Of a stretch of DNA of 64,000 bases, positions 46,718 to 58,229 are shown piece after piece. The DNA comes from Marasmius tenuissimus. Lineage: Eukaryota > Basidiomycota > Agaricomycetes > Agaricales > Marasmiaceae. Under the pieces are notes generated by a model, which was not told where the DNA came from, made no database searches, and saw only the letters and a list, made by a program, of their open reading frames with translations. The stretch covers positions 310,001-374,000 of the forward strand of contig JAQOTA010000044.1 in the NCBI GenBank assembly GCA_029532415.1. The letters run 5' to 3'. Every line of letters starts with the position of its first letter. The stretch's first letter is position 1. The position numbers and the translations under genes are program-made.

Positions 46718-47818
46718 TCATAGTTTGTCATAAAACTTCCTCGCAAATTCTTCTAACGACAGTGGTGTATAGTCTGGGTACAGAGCGCGAGCGTCCAAAA
46801 TCCCTGCAGCCACAACAGACTCTACCGTATTCTCACCTCGAAACCAAAGAGAGCGAGAATACTCGTAGGGTAGGCTGGATAGGAAGTCCTTACCACACTT
46901 GGATTCGACTTCTTCGACTGAGAGCTAAATAGGGGCACATCAGTCCATGTTTTGGCGTAACATAGCCCGGGAGGGATTCACCTTATGAACGTCATCATAG
47001 TTCCTCCCTGTCACTTTACTAGCTGCAGCGTATATCTCGCTGAGAGTAGCTTCCCCATCCCAGATCTGCACGGTACGATTCAGGGTGCGGGGATCGGAGA
47101 TGATCCGTGCGACGAATTCTCCAACGCGTTCAAGAGCGGTCCAGGACGCCTTAACGTTTCCGGTCCCGTGAAACTGTTTTTGTAAAAAGTCGGAAACAAA
47201 ATTACCAGAGTCAACGTCCTGAGGCAAAGGGAACACGGCGTCGGCCCAGATTCCAACTAGGATGAAAGTGTGGGGGATGTCGTTGTCGATGATGAACTTT
47301 TGCGTTTTGAGTTTCTGGCGTACTACGTGAGTATCCCATAAAAACATTGGGGCTTCCTGTTTGAACTTACCATGTCCTGAACTTGCATAGAACCAGGGGG
47401 TGCATAGTTCGCAAAATCGGATGGAACAAGTCGTTTGACTTTGGCCGCTTTGGCTGCGCGGATAAGGTTGTGTTCTTGATCCTCCGGAACGGGAATGGAG
47501 GCGTTAATCACGGTGTCGACATCCTTGAGGTGAGCTTGGAGGGTCTCCTGATCATCGTTGGCGATGTCTCCGATCACGATCTTGACCCCGAGCTCCTTGA
47601 GCTCCTTGATAGATGGTTTGTCGACGGAGGATGAGCGGACAATCGCTTTTACTTCCTGGAGTAGGGAAAAGTTGAATAGAGCTGGTGGCTAATATCATGG
47701 ACGTTGAGGTTGAACTCACAAATCTCTCTGGTTCTTTAGCGAGTGCTCTGGCAATTGAACCGCCGGTTTTGCCCGTCGCACCAACAAGGAAAACAGTTTG
47801 CCTGTCAGTAGACGACAT
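46718..47818 (-). CDS. NmrA-like / isoflavone-reductase-like NAD(P)-binding protein, copy 2
   Basis: Inverted paralogue of 3273-4377 with identical exon lengths: 47818-47720, 47655-47371, 47314-46982 and 46924-46718 (307 aa). GATGKTGG and the KRLVPSDF motif are kept. In exon 1 only four of 33 residues differ from copy 1, and the remaining exons carry scattered substitutions without frame damage, so both copies appear to be under selection or recently duplicated. Introns have diverged more than exons on inspection. Role and substrate are unknown, as for copy 1. Confidence 0.88.
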
Positions 47819-47939
47819 TGAGGAAACTCTTAGATTCTGAAATCTTGGAGGACGGTAGAGGACTGATAGCTTCTTATTTATCTTGAGTACTTGATTTTGT
47901 TCGTCATTTCCCGACCGGCCGAAAAATAGCCCCAAGCGA

Positions 47940-48030
47940 GGGCATGCTAAACTAACATACCACCGCCCGCAACGTACCATCCAACGTCCCGCCGCCCGCA
48001 ACGTACACGGTACTAGCGTACCGAAGTAAA
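47940..48030 (+). repeat. Short GC-rich repeat, right copy
   Basis: Begins GGGCATGCTAAA with two CCGCCCGCAACGTAC-type direct repeats. It is in the same orientation as the block at 2945-3060, although the adjoining reductase gene is inverted. It sits about 120 bp upstream of reductase copy 2. Confidence 0.5.
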
Positions 48031-48049
48031 GAATTGTGATCATCGAATT

Positions 48050-50440
48050 GGTAGCACTCAATATCTGGGAACGACTTGAAAGTACCCTTGGAAGGCGAGA
48101 TCCTGCCTGATTGGCATGGTTATGGTATGTATGCCAGCCACGAGATGCTGAGTTACTGCAGGTGTACAATAGATCATAAGATTTCACCTATTCCGGGAGT
48201 GACAACCGAAGGATTATATGTGCCGAGGTTTTCCTACTAGTAGTTGATGATTGAATCCTCAGTTTATTTACTGTGAACTCATTTCTTCGTGCGCGCTGTC
48301 GACTCGCCCGTCTAGATCTTTACCATAAATTCTCGGCTTTCGACGAATAAGTGGAGTCGAGAATGCACCCCAAGTTCTCTCACAATTGTATCTCCGTGTT
48401 CAGACGTACTTTGTATTCCGAGTAGCGCACCTAGTATACATCGGCCTGTTTGCCGTAGCCGTAAACGGTTACGAACATGAATTTTACGGGTCAGCGCTCA
48501 TAGCGTCGTGCTTGGCGCACTGCGGAATTTGCCGAACCCGCTTCGGCAGAAGCCGAATGTTAAGCACCAGAACGCTCACGACCCACAGGGGATTTCCGGC
48601 ATCTCTGGACAGACGCCTACGTGTTTTCCACAGGTTTTCCCCGACCTTCAGATATTTTCTAGAGGTCAGGCTTGGAAATAAGTATAATAATGCTCTTCTA
48701 CACCTGGGGGGACTATGCAAGTCAAATATCTCGCTTCTTTAAGCTGTTGCGGCTTGCCTACAGCAACGTTATGCACAGTTACCAGATTGAAAGTTGAGTG
48801 GTCAACTCCGAGTTGCAGTTAGGCGCTGACATTCAACTCAGTACCTTTGTACCCGCTGTATTGAAACAGACATATACCAGCAATTGCAGCCTCAAGTTTT
48901 TTATCAGCAACGAGGCGTGGTATATTATAATATCTCATGTCATTGGTCGCTCAACAGTCCAACCCACAGCTTGCTCCTTCCCACGGGGAGTTTCATCCTC
49001 ACCGATCAGAATTATATGTTGCCTAATGCCAGGCAGCCAAGAGGGGACCAGGGGATCATGGGCATTTCTTGACTCAGCCAAACCTGAGTATTGAACAGCT
49101 CCTGTGAACAAAGCTCGCTATGAAAAGGGTACGGATAGGAAGCTTTAGATTCGGTAGCTAGGCGTGAACTTCCGGCGCGTAACTGCCCTATTCCTATTGA
49201 TTCGTCATCTCAATACTTTATCTCCATCTTTACTGGCCAATGACGAATTCAATTTGCTTTTTGACCTTCTTATTTCAAGTGGTGTATCCCATCGTGACGT
49301 TCTAGGCTTAAGGACTAATAAACAAGGAAGATGCGGGTTGTATCATGTAGTTATCACGTAGTGATGCGCGGGTTTGGGCCTGGGCTGGGCTCAAAGCCTT
49401 GGTTGGGCTCGGCTTTGAGGGCTTGGACTCACTTAAATCTAGATCTGAGCCTTGAACTCAAGACTGTTCAAAGCCCTGAGGCTGACTTGTATGACTTCGA
49501 CCGTCGAAACAATGATAACAATCCCATCTAGACACTCCAGTGTCAAGTGCCTAGCAACACAGCTAAATTATGCGGAACTTGGTAACGAGTGTCTTGTTAG
49601 GACGCTTTATGATTGATCTTACAGATGTACGAGCCTGCTGCGAGAGGGTGAAAGCTCTATGTTGAGCAAGACAGTCTTGGTGACACCGTGCCGCAATTCT
49701 CTTATGTGAGCCTGTGAGCCCATGTATAGTACGACAAAACAAGGGGTAGGCGGGCCGTCATCCCGTGCATACCCGGTAGGTCGGTCAGTCCACCATCAAC
49801 GGTGGGAAGAAGTACTGTGCCATTTGAATCAGTTCGGCACGCAAGTGACTTCTTCAGAACAAAAGAAATTTGCCAAAAGATCAGATCGAGAAGAAATGGC
49901 GGGGTTTTCGGAAAACGGCTGTGATGCGTGACCGCCGAATTGATCGACTCAATGGTACAGTACTTGTGTGCATCGATGTGAGCGCGACTAGCATGCTACA
50001 ATGGTGGCATCAGTACAACGAGATACCGTAAGAGTGTCACGAAACATGACTAAACTCTGTACACTAACCTTGGTGGAGTTTTGACTTGAGGTCCGACAGA
50101 CCCGACAATTTTTGTGTTTGTTGAATTGATAGGTTTTGTCCGGAGTCCCTAGCATACCGATACGAACAAAGGAACGACCTATCATGTTTATCCGTAGCCG
50201 AGCCATGGCGGAGAACTGAAGTGAGCGGCCTCGCAAAATACATTCCCCGCACGACAAGTCGCGAGCCACCGGAGACTCAGACACTACGCGGGGGACAGAA
50301 AAGTCCATCGCAGGGAAAAATGATATTTTCACTTTTGAACACTCCTACTGGCTCACAGCCTCACACGCACCAGTCTTAAAAGCAGCGTTCGATTTTCTCT
50401 TACCTCTCACCATCAGTTTGATTTCTCTTACCTCCCACCA
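48050..50440. other. No supported gene
   Basis: Short frames only, with no splice-supported domain. This is the boundary between the inverted array and the more conventional gene region. A purine-biased GGGCTTGG-type direct repeat cluster occurs at 49,375-49,480. Confidence 0.4.
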
Positions 50441-50445
50441 TCAAC
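50388..50445 (+). promoter_or_regulatory. Duplicated 5' leader of the FAD oxidase gene
   Basis: The segment GATTTTCTCTTACCTCTCACC is followed directly by a near-copy (GATTTCTCTTACCTCCCACC) ending at CATCAAC before the ATG. The pyrimidine-rich tandem repeat forms the immediate leader or transcription-start region. Confidence 0.45.
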
Positions 50446-52066
50446 ATGACCGCAGAGCTCAAGAATCTCAACTTCGCTGGGGCGATCATCACGCCCTCGT
50501 CCCCAGGATACGATACTGCAAACACACGATACTTCGAAAACGTCATCCTTAAACCATCTTACATCCTCCAACCCCGAAACATGCAGGATATCTCAAAGGC
50601 CATTCGATGGGCTCGATCACAGAATCCTCCTCTTGAAGTCGCCGTCAAGGGAGGAGGAGCCAACCATAATTCCTCCGCCTCCACTGATGGCGGTGTGGTC
50701 ATAGATCTGTCGCTGATGAAGAAAGTCGTCGTGGCGGAGGATAAACAATCCGTTTCAGTTGAAGGAGGTGCCGTGTGGGGCGATGTCTATGCTGAGACAG
50801 ACAAAGCCGGCGTCGTACCTGTTGGGGCAAACGTGCATCTCATTGGCGTTGGAGGGTTTACACTCGCAGGTGGATACTGCCATCAGACGGGAAAGTATGG
50901 ACTAGCTATCGATAACGTGATCAAAGCCACCGTTATCCTGGCGAATGGGAACGTCGTGGAGACGAGTGCGGATAGTGAGCCCGATCTCTTTTGGGCTATT
51001 CGAGGTGGGACAATACAGCTACTTCCGAATGCGAAAATGGGCTAATCTAGAGACTTCAGGTGGCATCAATCAGTTTGGCATTGTCGGAAAATTCGTTTTC
51101 AAAGTTTACCCACTACCTGGGCCAATGACCGTGGGCGCGATTGTTTATCCTGGGACCGAGCTCCGAAATGTCCTAGCTGCGACGCACGTAAGTCGAATGT
51201 TCGGATTCACATTGATAGAGAATAACACGCTTCGAACACAAACACAGAAACACCTCGCAAACCTCGATCCGAGCTGCAGAGTGATCATAACCTTCGCTCG
51301 CGTTGCGCCCGACTTTCACGTGAGTCTCTTTATTGTGTTCTCTCCGTGAACTCAAAGATACTGAGATGGAGAACCTGGCAGCCTGACATCGTAATCACCC
51401 CTTACATTGAGAACGCTCAAGTATCTCCCGATACCGCCCTTGCTCCTTTCCGAGAGCTTGCAAAACCGATTTTTGAGGGCCTCAAGACTGTGGAGAACTA
51501 TACTGCTGTCTCCCACGGCGCTGATCAATCTCTCGCGGAGATGCCACCTCGTAATCATTTGGCTGGAGCTCTCATGACAGACCTATGGGACGACGTCGTG
51601 ACAGATGTGTTCGAAGATTGGGTCAAGTACACCGAACAAGAGGAGTTCAAGACGTCGACTGTGATGTGGCAGCTTCTCCATAAGGACAAAATTACGGATC
51701 ACAAGGCGGAGGATATGGCGTTCCCAGAGAGGAGTCCACATTACTATATGGTTGCTCTGTCCAGGTATGTGGCGATCCCCACAGTTGAGATAGAGATTGC
51801 AGTTTTAGGATGCTAAATGGTGCCACAGGAATACGGACCCCAATGAAGACACTGCCGCCACTGAGTGGGCTTTGAAGATCGCGTCGTCTGTTCGCCGAAC
51901 TCAAGTTGATAAGACTGGGAAGGCGCTTGCGACGCCAGCTAGCTTCGCTTTGAGCCCAGAGTATGTCAGCGTTGAGGAGATGTTTGGAGACAATTTACCA
52001 CGATTGAGGGAGTTGAAGAAGAAGTATGACCCAGAGAGGGTTTGGAGTCGGGGATGGGTCATTTGA
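50446..52066 (+). CDS. FAD-linked oxidoreductase (FAD_binding_4 / BBE-like)
   Basis: Predicted flavin oxidase of the PCMH/BBE-like class; the substrate is unknown and could be a sugar, alcohol or secondary metabolite. Exons 50446-51004, 51060-51187, 51248-51319, 51382-51764 and 51829-52066 give 459 aa, the normal length. The FAD domain shows VKGGGANHNSSASTDGG (about residues 65-82), DLSLMKKV and GVGGFTLAGGYCHQTGKYGLAIDN, where the dinucleotide loop normally lies. The C-terminus carries LKKKYDPERVW, matching the family's YDP..vF ending. No Cys occupies the usual position for a second covalent flavin bond. The start is the first ATG after a duplicated leader (about 50,390-50,445). There is no obvious secretion signal. 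Confidence 0.88.
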
Positions 52067-52139
52067 ATATAATCAACGCTTACATACTGCTAATCATATT
52101 ATCCTAAAGCCATAGAGAATATATGTTTGTTTGTTAGAG

Positions 52140-52900
52140 AATCCGCAAAAGTAATAAAGAACCGTTTTCAGGCCATGAGGGCAATACACGCTCGTGAAGT
52201 GTCAAAGCCTCTGAGATTGAATAAATAGCTTCTCACAGATTTTATTGAAACCCGTTCATTAATCCTTGGATACACCAGCCCAAAGCAACTGCCAACGCCA
52301 CTATTGAACCTTCGTTTCAGTCCTCAGTACCTAAATCAAGGCATTGGCCGCGTGTTCAAAGTCTGAAGGAAGTAAGAATTTTGTGATATCTAATGCTTCT
52401 AGGTGATAGATCTGGGAAGCACGGGCTCATCTGAAGCTCATGTGGATCGTGGGGTAAGTAAGAGTGGGCGGTGCACGTGGTCGTGGGATCTCGATTCTAG
52501 ATCCAGCTTCCCAGAAACCGCTTTTGAGTGGAGTTTTTCGGAAACTTCAAAGTAAATACTTGATGTGAGTGGTGTACCATTCTCGGATACAAAGCCCCTT
52601 CCCGTTTAGCGCGTTTTTTATTTGTTATGGTGTCATGTGGGTCCATTATCGCGGGTGTACTCTTATGCCCTACATTTGGGTTTAAAATTGCGATAGTAGC
52701 TAAATCGCAAGACGGCGATGAAGGAAGCGCCTTTGGTTCTGCAAGGGTTGAGTTCTTTTGTTAAAATCTGCTTCGTATGCCTTGATTGGATTCATGTTTC
52801 CAGGTCATCGCTGCTCGTGACGAGCGATGGGCGTTACGAAGCCCTACCTATTATCGTCAAGTCCTTTTGGTGAATCAAGTTAGCTAACAGGTGTATTATA
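52140..52900 (-). repeat. C-D modules outside the array
   Basis: Minus-strand C (52,900 to about 52,690) and D (opening MDPHDTITNK near 52,657, tail to about 52,140) resemble the array modules but have no TMX or ABP1 sequence next to them. They lie between the FAD oxidase and TauD genes in opposite orientation. No intact frame is present. Confidence 0.55.
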
Positions 52901-53635
52901 CATTTGTGAAAACTTCAACAGCCCCGGGACTTGATTGAGGAGGCAGGCAAGTTGCTGTGACCCCGTGCCCGTGCTCCTCCAATTTTGCGACTTTTTCTCG
53001 TGTCAGATGCTGCCTATTTGGAGAATTTTCGTAGACCCGAATACTTTGAAGTGTCTTCTTGTTATTAAATTCATCTGTATAAGAGAGCATGTCGAAGAGG
53101 CATGGTGGTCCGACTTAAGTTCGACGAGAAGTCATTGCAGGGTGGGTTATGTAAGTAAACCTCGTCTCGGACCGGCGGGCCGCGGATGGACTCGCCTTAT
53201 TTACGTTCAAAGAATCCACATGATAACTTTCCTGTTGGATCCCAACACGCTGGTTGACTAGCGTAAGCTTCTGCTTGTGGCAATTAAAGGCCAAGGGAGC
53301 TGAATACGAGTCAGATGCTCAAGTCAGTGTCTCCCGAGCTGACAAGTTAAATATGTTCTAGACTACCAGGTTCAATCTCACACCCAAATCTTCGACGCGT
53401 TTTATCGGACTATGGAATGATTTCGCTCCAATTGAGTGCCCGAAGGTAAGTCATTTCTGAGCTGTCGACGTCTCACGTTACAATCTCGCCTTCCACTCAC
53501 AATCTTGTATCATTTTCCCACCCAATCGCGTGCTCAACAGGAAGTTCCCAGGTCATCGCATTCATATTCTAAATAAGAAGCCCGACGCTTTTGGTTTCTT
53601 CTCCTCTCCCTAGATCCTCACGTCTGCCTGTAACC
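52901..53635 (+). other. Intergenic, upstream of the TauD gene
   Basis: No exon or repeat was recognised. The last 150 bases are pyrimidine-rich (TTTCTTCTCCTCTCCC), as is common in basidiomycete promoters and leaders. Confidence 0.4.
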
Positions 53636-55238
53636 ATGGTACAAGCACCCAACAGCGACGGTACAAGCCCCTTCTCCTCCTCCTATCACACCGGTTCCTT
53701 ATCCACCTACGCTCACTATGACTCAACCGTCCACATTGGTACACATTTCCCTCAGTCGGAAAACAACACACTCAGACTCTCAGAGATACTCACATCCCCC
53801 AACTCGGACGTCCTAATCAAAGACCTCGCGACCCTCGTCTCCCACCGCGGCGTTGTCTTCCTCTCAAACCAAGATGATTTAACCATCTCACAGCAAAAAG
53901 AGCTTGGGGAAAGGTTAGGCAAACTTGGAGGAAGACCAGAAACGAGTGGGTTACATCGACATCCGATTTCGGAAGATACACCAGAGTTGGGTGGGGATGT
54001 GTCGGTTATCTCATCAAAAGAGTGAGTTCCGTTTCTGTTGGCGACTCGCGAGGGGTGGAAAGCGCTTACGACAGCTACGACCGATAGAGGAATTACCCGC
54101 GCTGGAGTGCATACAACTCAGCGTGCGAGTGAGTTTTTTATTCGATTCGAGAAAGCCCAAAGACAATGAAATCGGGTGTGTCTAGGTCGAGGATGGCACG
54201 CCGATATCACGTTTGAGAAGGTTCCTTCGGACTATGCGGTCAGTGAATAGTGACTCACTTTCGTTCGGCTTGTGAGGTGTCTAACAGCCAAGTTTCCCCT
54301 TCAGATCCTCAAGATGCATACTCTACCCGAAAGTACGTATCACCCTCTCCTACCTAACAGTCATCTGATCTCGAGAACGAAAAGCTGGCGGCGACACCCT
54401 AGTAAGTTCGACCAACCAACGACGCCTGATGGTTACTTACCATCTATTGTAGTGGGCTTCTGGATACGAAGCATACGACAGACTCTCCCCTGCTTTCCAA
54501 CGATTCCTCGAAGGCCTCACAGCGCTTCATGACGGGTCCAAATTTGCCGAGGTAGGCGCATCGTCTCTTCCCGTTCCCTTCCTAGAATCAAATTTCCCTT
54601 ACTGTATAGCACGCACGCCTTCACGGTCTTAGGATCCAAGACCCTAGAGGATCGCCTGACAACACTGGGAGTGATTTGACAGCCGTTCAGTACGTTCTTC
54701 CCCTCACCATTCCCCTCACTCCCTCTGCATACCCTTCCTTCCGATCTGACCGAAAAATAAAACAATAGCCCCGTCATCCGCACCCACCCCCTAACAGGCT
54801 ACAAAACCCTCTTCGTCAACCGCGGGTTCACAAAACGCATCTTGGAACTCACACATGACGAGAGCGAAGACGTGTTGGGGTATCTCTGGAGACATATTTC
54901 GGAGAATCATGATTTGCAGGTACGACACTTCCGACTTCAGTTTCAATTGATTTACGTTGTTTTTAGGTACGGTACAAATGGAATGTAAACGACGTAGCCA
55001 TCTGGGACAATCGAGCTGTCTTTCATACCGCTACGTGAGTCTTCTCTCCAGTATCTCTTACCAACTCCATTCATTTGTTCATGCATTCACGTATAGAAAC
55101 GACTATGACCGCGACACACAACACAGGCAAGGTAACCGAGTTGTCAGTATCGGTGAGAAGCCGTATTTCGATCCTTCCGCGAGGTCGAGGAGGGAGGTGT
55201 TGGGTGCTCCATTGTTGGGTAGAGGTGTGGGTGCTTAG
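53636..55238 (+). CDS. TauD/TfdA-family Fe(II)/2-oxoglutarate dioxygenase
   Basis: Predicted alpha-ketoglutarate-dependent dioxygenase acting on a sulfonate or similar small acid; taurine itself is not proven. Ten exons: 53636-54021, 54088-54128, 54186-54238, 54305-54332, 54385-54401, 54453-54551, 54610-54689, 54769-54919, 54967-55034 and 55097-55238, giving 354 aa. The iron site is visible as RGWHADITFE (His and Asp, in exon 3) and the distal His in NRAVFHTAT (exon 9). The 2-oxoglutarate-binding Arg lies in QGNRVVSIGEKPYFDP (exon 10). SGYEAYDRLSP and FVNRGFTKRILELT are also family segments. Exons 4 and 5 are only 28 and 17 nt. A degraded copy of the 3' end follows at about 56.07 kb. Confidence 0.9.
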
Positions 55239-55499
55239 AAGATGGAAACAGAATGGCTAGAATACCTACTTGTATGGTAGCAACGTCGCTCGAAGTATGG
55301 CAATTGCGGTAATTTTAAAGTCGGCAAGGAGGGAATGGTCATCAGTAATAGGGCCAGGAACACCAGGAGATATCCAGATTCTATAGGTCCGGAGCCTAGT
55401 TCAGGCGAGGTATAGCGCGGAGCTCTTGGAACATAACTCTCCCCGGTATGAAGAAACCCCGAGAAGACTGCATCGATGTAGAAAGCAAGTCAGGGGTAG

Positions 55500-56035
55500 C
55501 CCACTCTCACGGTAAGATAAGAGCCCTCAAAACCATGACGCGGGGAGTCGACGGTCTAGATGCATGACACGACGCTTTTTGGGACACCCTTTGCTACATA
55601 TTAGATGCATTTGTTTTGTTGCCTCTCAGTGAGTGATACTTAGGCCTATTCGGCTCCGTGCATTGTCGCAATAAATCATAAAACTCCGCCATACTCCCCT
55701 TTTGGAACTTGACACCGATTAGCATTGACGCTCCCGCTCGACAGTTCTCAGATAATTATTACGGTTAAACTGCATGTTCCAAGCATTGATATCCTCGTTC
55801 TAGATTAACGAGCTTCCGGAATCTACGGTACTCATTTTGTCTTTCAAATCCTTCCCCGACTTTCCTTTTGCCACTTTCCTCACGAGTCACAAACTCGGAG
55901 ATAACCTCATGAGTCTCTAGCGTTGTGCATTTGCGACGTCTTTCGAGTCTGCCATGACCAACAATGATAATCATTCCCCGAGTTGTTGCATACCTAACCC
56001 TCTCGTTGAGAGGACTAAAATTAGTCAATAGGGCC
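55500..56035 (+). repeat. E repeat, copy 1
   Basis: Shares with 59,600-60,115, in the same orientation, a CTATTCGGCTC(C/T)G start, AAAACTCCGCCATAC, CGGTTAAACTGCAT and a CTCGGAGATAACC segment. It is non-coding in all frames. It lies directly downstream of the TauD gene and before the TauD relic. Confidence 0.6.
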
Positions 56036-56067
56036 GACGGGATTGACAAGTCAATGACAAGTTCATA

Positions 56068-56262
56068 ACGCTACGTGAGTCTTCTCTCTTGCCTACCCAC
56101 GCGGGCTCTCGCTATGTGATGGAGTTTACTTTTGAACAAGACGATGACTCCGTCACGAAGCATAGGCTGCAGGCATAGTATTGAAGAGAAAACATACTTT
56201 GGTCCTTCGTCACTGACGTCGAGGAGGGGGAAGTTGGGTTGAGGTATGGGGGCTTAAAGACC
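56068..56262 (+). pseudogene. Degraded copy of the TauD gene 3' end
   Basis: Begins CGCTACGTGAGTCTTCTCT, the exon 9/intron 9 junction of the gene at 53636-55238 (there at 55029). Later it has GAGAAAACATACTTTGGTCCTTCGTC and TCGAGGAGG, matching exon 10 (GAGAAGCCGTATTTCGATCCTTC...). Several stops are present and the catalytic exons are absent. Confidence 0.7.
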
Positions 56263-56889
56263 CGGGAATGGAGACGGCGTAATGTTTGTAAAGAAGTTAT
56301 AGATCACTACTGCAATGCATGATTCTTCAACTTTTTCTGCATTAGCTATCTGCTACTCAGCGGCTTCATTATCTACAAGGTCCCATCCATCCGTATCGAA
56401 ATCAGGCTTTCCCGGAGATATTGGGCGCAAATCGCCTGAGCATGAGCGTTACTGTAAGAGTTGCGTTGGGAGATAGACATACAATGACTATGCTTCAGAA
56501 GACCGAAGCATTTGAGCAAACGAGGGAGTGTGCCTGCCCTTGCGGAGGTCGTCAGCGATGCTTGACTCGGACCATCACAATCCTCAGGCTCCTCCACGAG
56601 TGAGACTCAGGTTGACAGCCACGTGGGTCGCGGCTGTAAATAAGGACTATCATCACGGTGTTCTGTGTACCGCAGATCATGAGGGTCACCTAAGTAATCT
56701 TCAGCCTTTGAACGGAGAGGGAACATGCATAGTTCAACACGTACCCATGATCTCGAGCATACCGCGTTCCATCGTGCTCAGCGTCGTAGCCCTTCCCACA
56801 AAGGTGGTCTTGAACACAGTCATAATTGGAGTCCCACCAGAACGAGCCTATCCACGTCTCCACTTCGAGTTCAGGGATGCCGAATCTCA

Positions 56890-58075
56890 CCCAATCCTGT
56901 CTGTTGATTGAATCCTTCCCTGTTGGGTCCAACAACCAGTAAAACAGGGTGTCGGGGAGAGGATAATGAACACAAGGCATGTCATTGACAATATTCGTAG
57001 TGAGAGGCGGAACGAAGAGGTATAATGGCCTCTGGGACTTATAGGGGAGGCTACCAATGAGTGAGAAACTAATTTTATCAATGAAGACTGAAGGGGGATG
57101 GCATTAGTATGTATCAACCAAAATTGGTGTTCGGATTCACCTGTGTCTAAAGATAGCGACCAATCAGAAGACAGATTGGTTTGGGATAGGTAGGCAGCAC
57201 AGAGTCGAGCTTGATACTCCGGCGGAAGGCGTAAAGTGAAGTGCAGATCAAAGTAGTTTCCGTCAGATTGGGGGAATGATAGGTCCACGCGTGAAGGAAC
57301 TTGGCGAGTTAGACAAGACCCAGAGCTCAAAAGGGAATAGAGCGTACCTGTCGTAGAGTAACTTGCGTGAATATCTTGACAATGGTTTTCGAAGTGCCAC
57401 TTCAGAGGTGGGATTGAGGGGAAATGGGCAAGCAGACCGGGCTTTCCAGGGCCAACAACTCCTCCGAATGTCAGGAGATTGTAACGTGTATAATCAGAGA
57501 GATCTTCCCTCCACGTGCGTCCCAGTGACGCATACAAGAACACAAGATCGCCAAATGCCTGCTCAAAGCAGGTGACGATCTCATTGGCGTTGAACTGTGG
57601 CTTAACGTCTCGGGGGAATATATCTGGATAATAAAGAAGGTGATTCTCGTTCAGGGCCGCGATGGAGGCAGAAGCATCGTCGTATTGCCAACACTGTATC
57701 TCGAGATTGAACGTCCAGTCTTCCCAACGCCGCGAAATCTGGCTCATTAAATGTCAGCAGTGCTTCGGCCATGAGCAAAACTTTAAGTAGCTTACTCGCC
57801 GGGATCACCACTGCCGGATCAGCGCGAAGAGCTTGAATTGCGACCTCCTAAAGCAACCGTTAGTGAGGTTCGGATATCAAAAGACAACCAGTGTACAATT
57901 GTGTAGAAGAGGTATTCATAGACTACAGGGTCGCGCCCAGATATTGATGGCTGAGTTCGCGCCCATTGACTAGCTCTGGAATATGTTGGGCAAGTTGTCA
58001 GATTGTTTTTGATATCCAGTTAGAGTCATCCCTACCCTCGTGCATTATAAAGCTAGGCACGTCCGCGTTTAGCCA
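56890..58075 (-). CDS. Unrecognised multi-exon protein
   Basis: The main exon (about 57,747 down to 56,887) is open for 286 codons, with WEDWTFNLEIQCWQYDDAS, NENHLLYYPDIFPRDVKP and FGDLVFLYASLGRTWREDL. It probably ends earlier at an intron, because its last 60 residues lose the acidic/aromatic character. Upstream exons read EVAIQALRADPA (about 57,850-57,810), ARTQPSISGRDPVVYEYLFYT (about 57,985-57,895) and WLNADVPSFIMHE (about 58,075-58,035), with GT-AG introns between. The start codon and exact junctions are not settled. No domain is recognised. It looks like a soluble fungal orphan. Confidence 0.5.
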
Positions 58076-58229
58076 ACCATAGAGTTGAGCACATGTAGGT
58101 GAGCTAGTAAACCCGATATTTGTGAGCGGATGCAATCTCGACGCGAAGCTTCGACTTACTTCTGGGAAAGCAACGTTTCATGAATCCGCTTCCAGATCTA
58201 GACGCTCTGAATATTTCTATCGAGAATCC

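Noticed and set aside
49375..49480. GGGCTTGG-rich cluster as a structured element
   Set aside because: The repeats are short and irregular, and no convincing inverted ends or target duplication were found.
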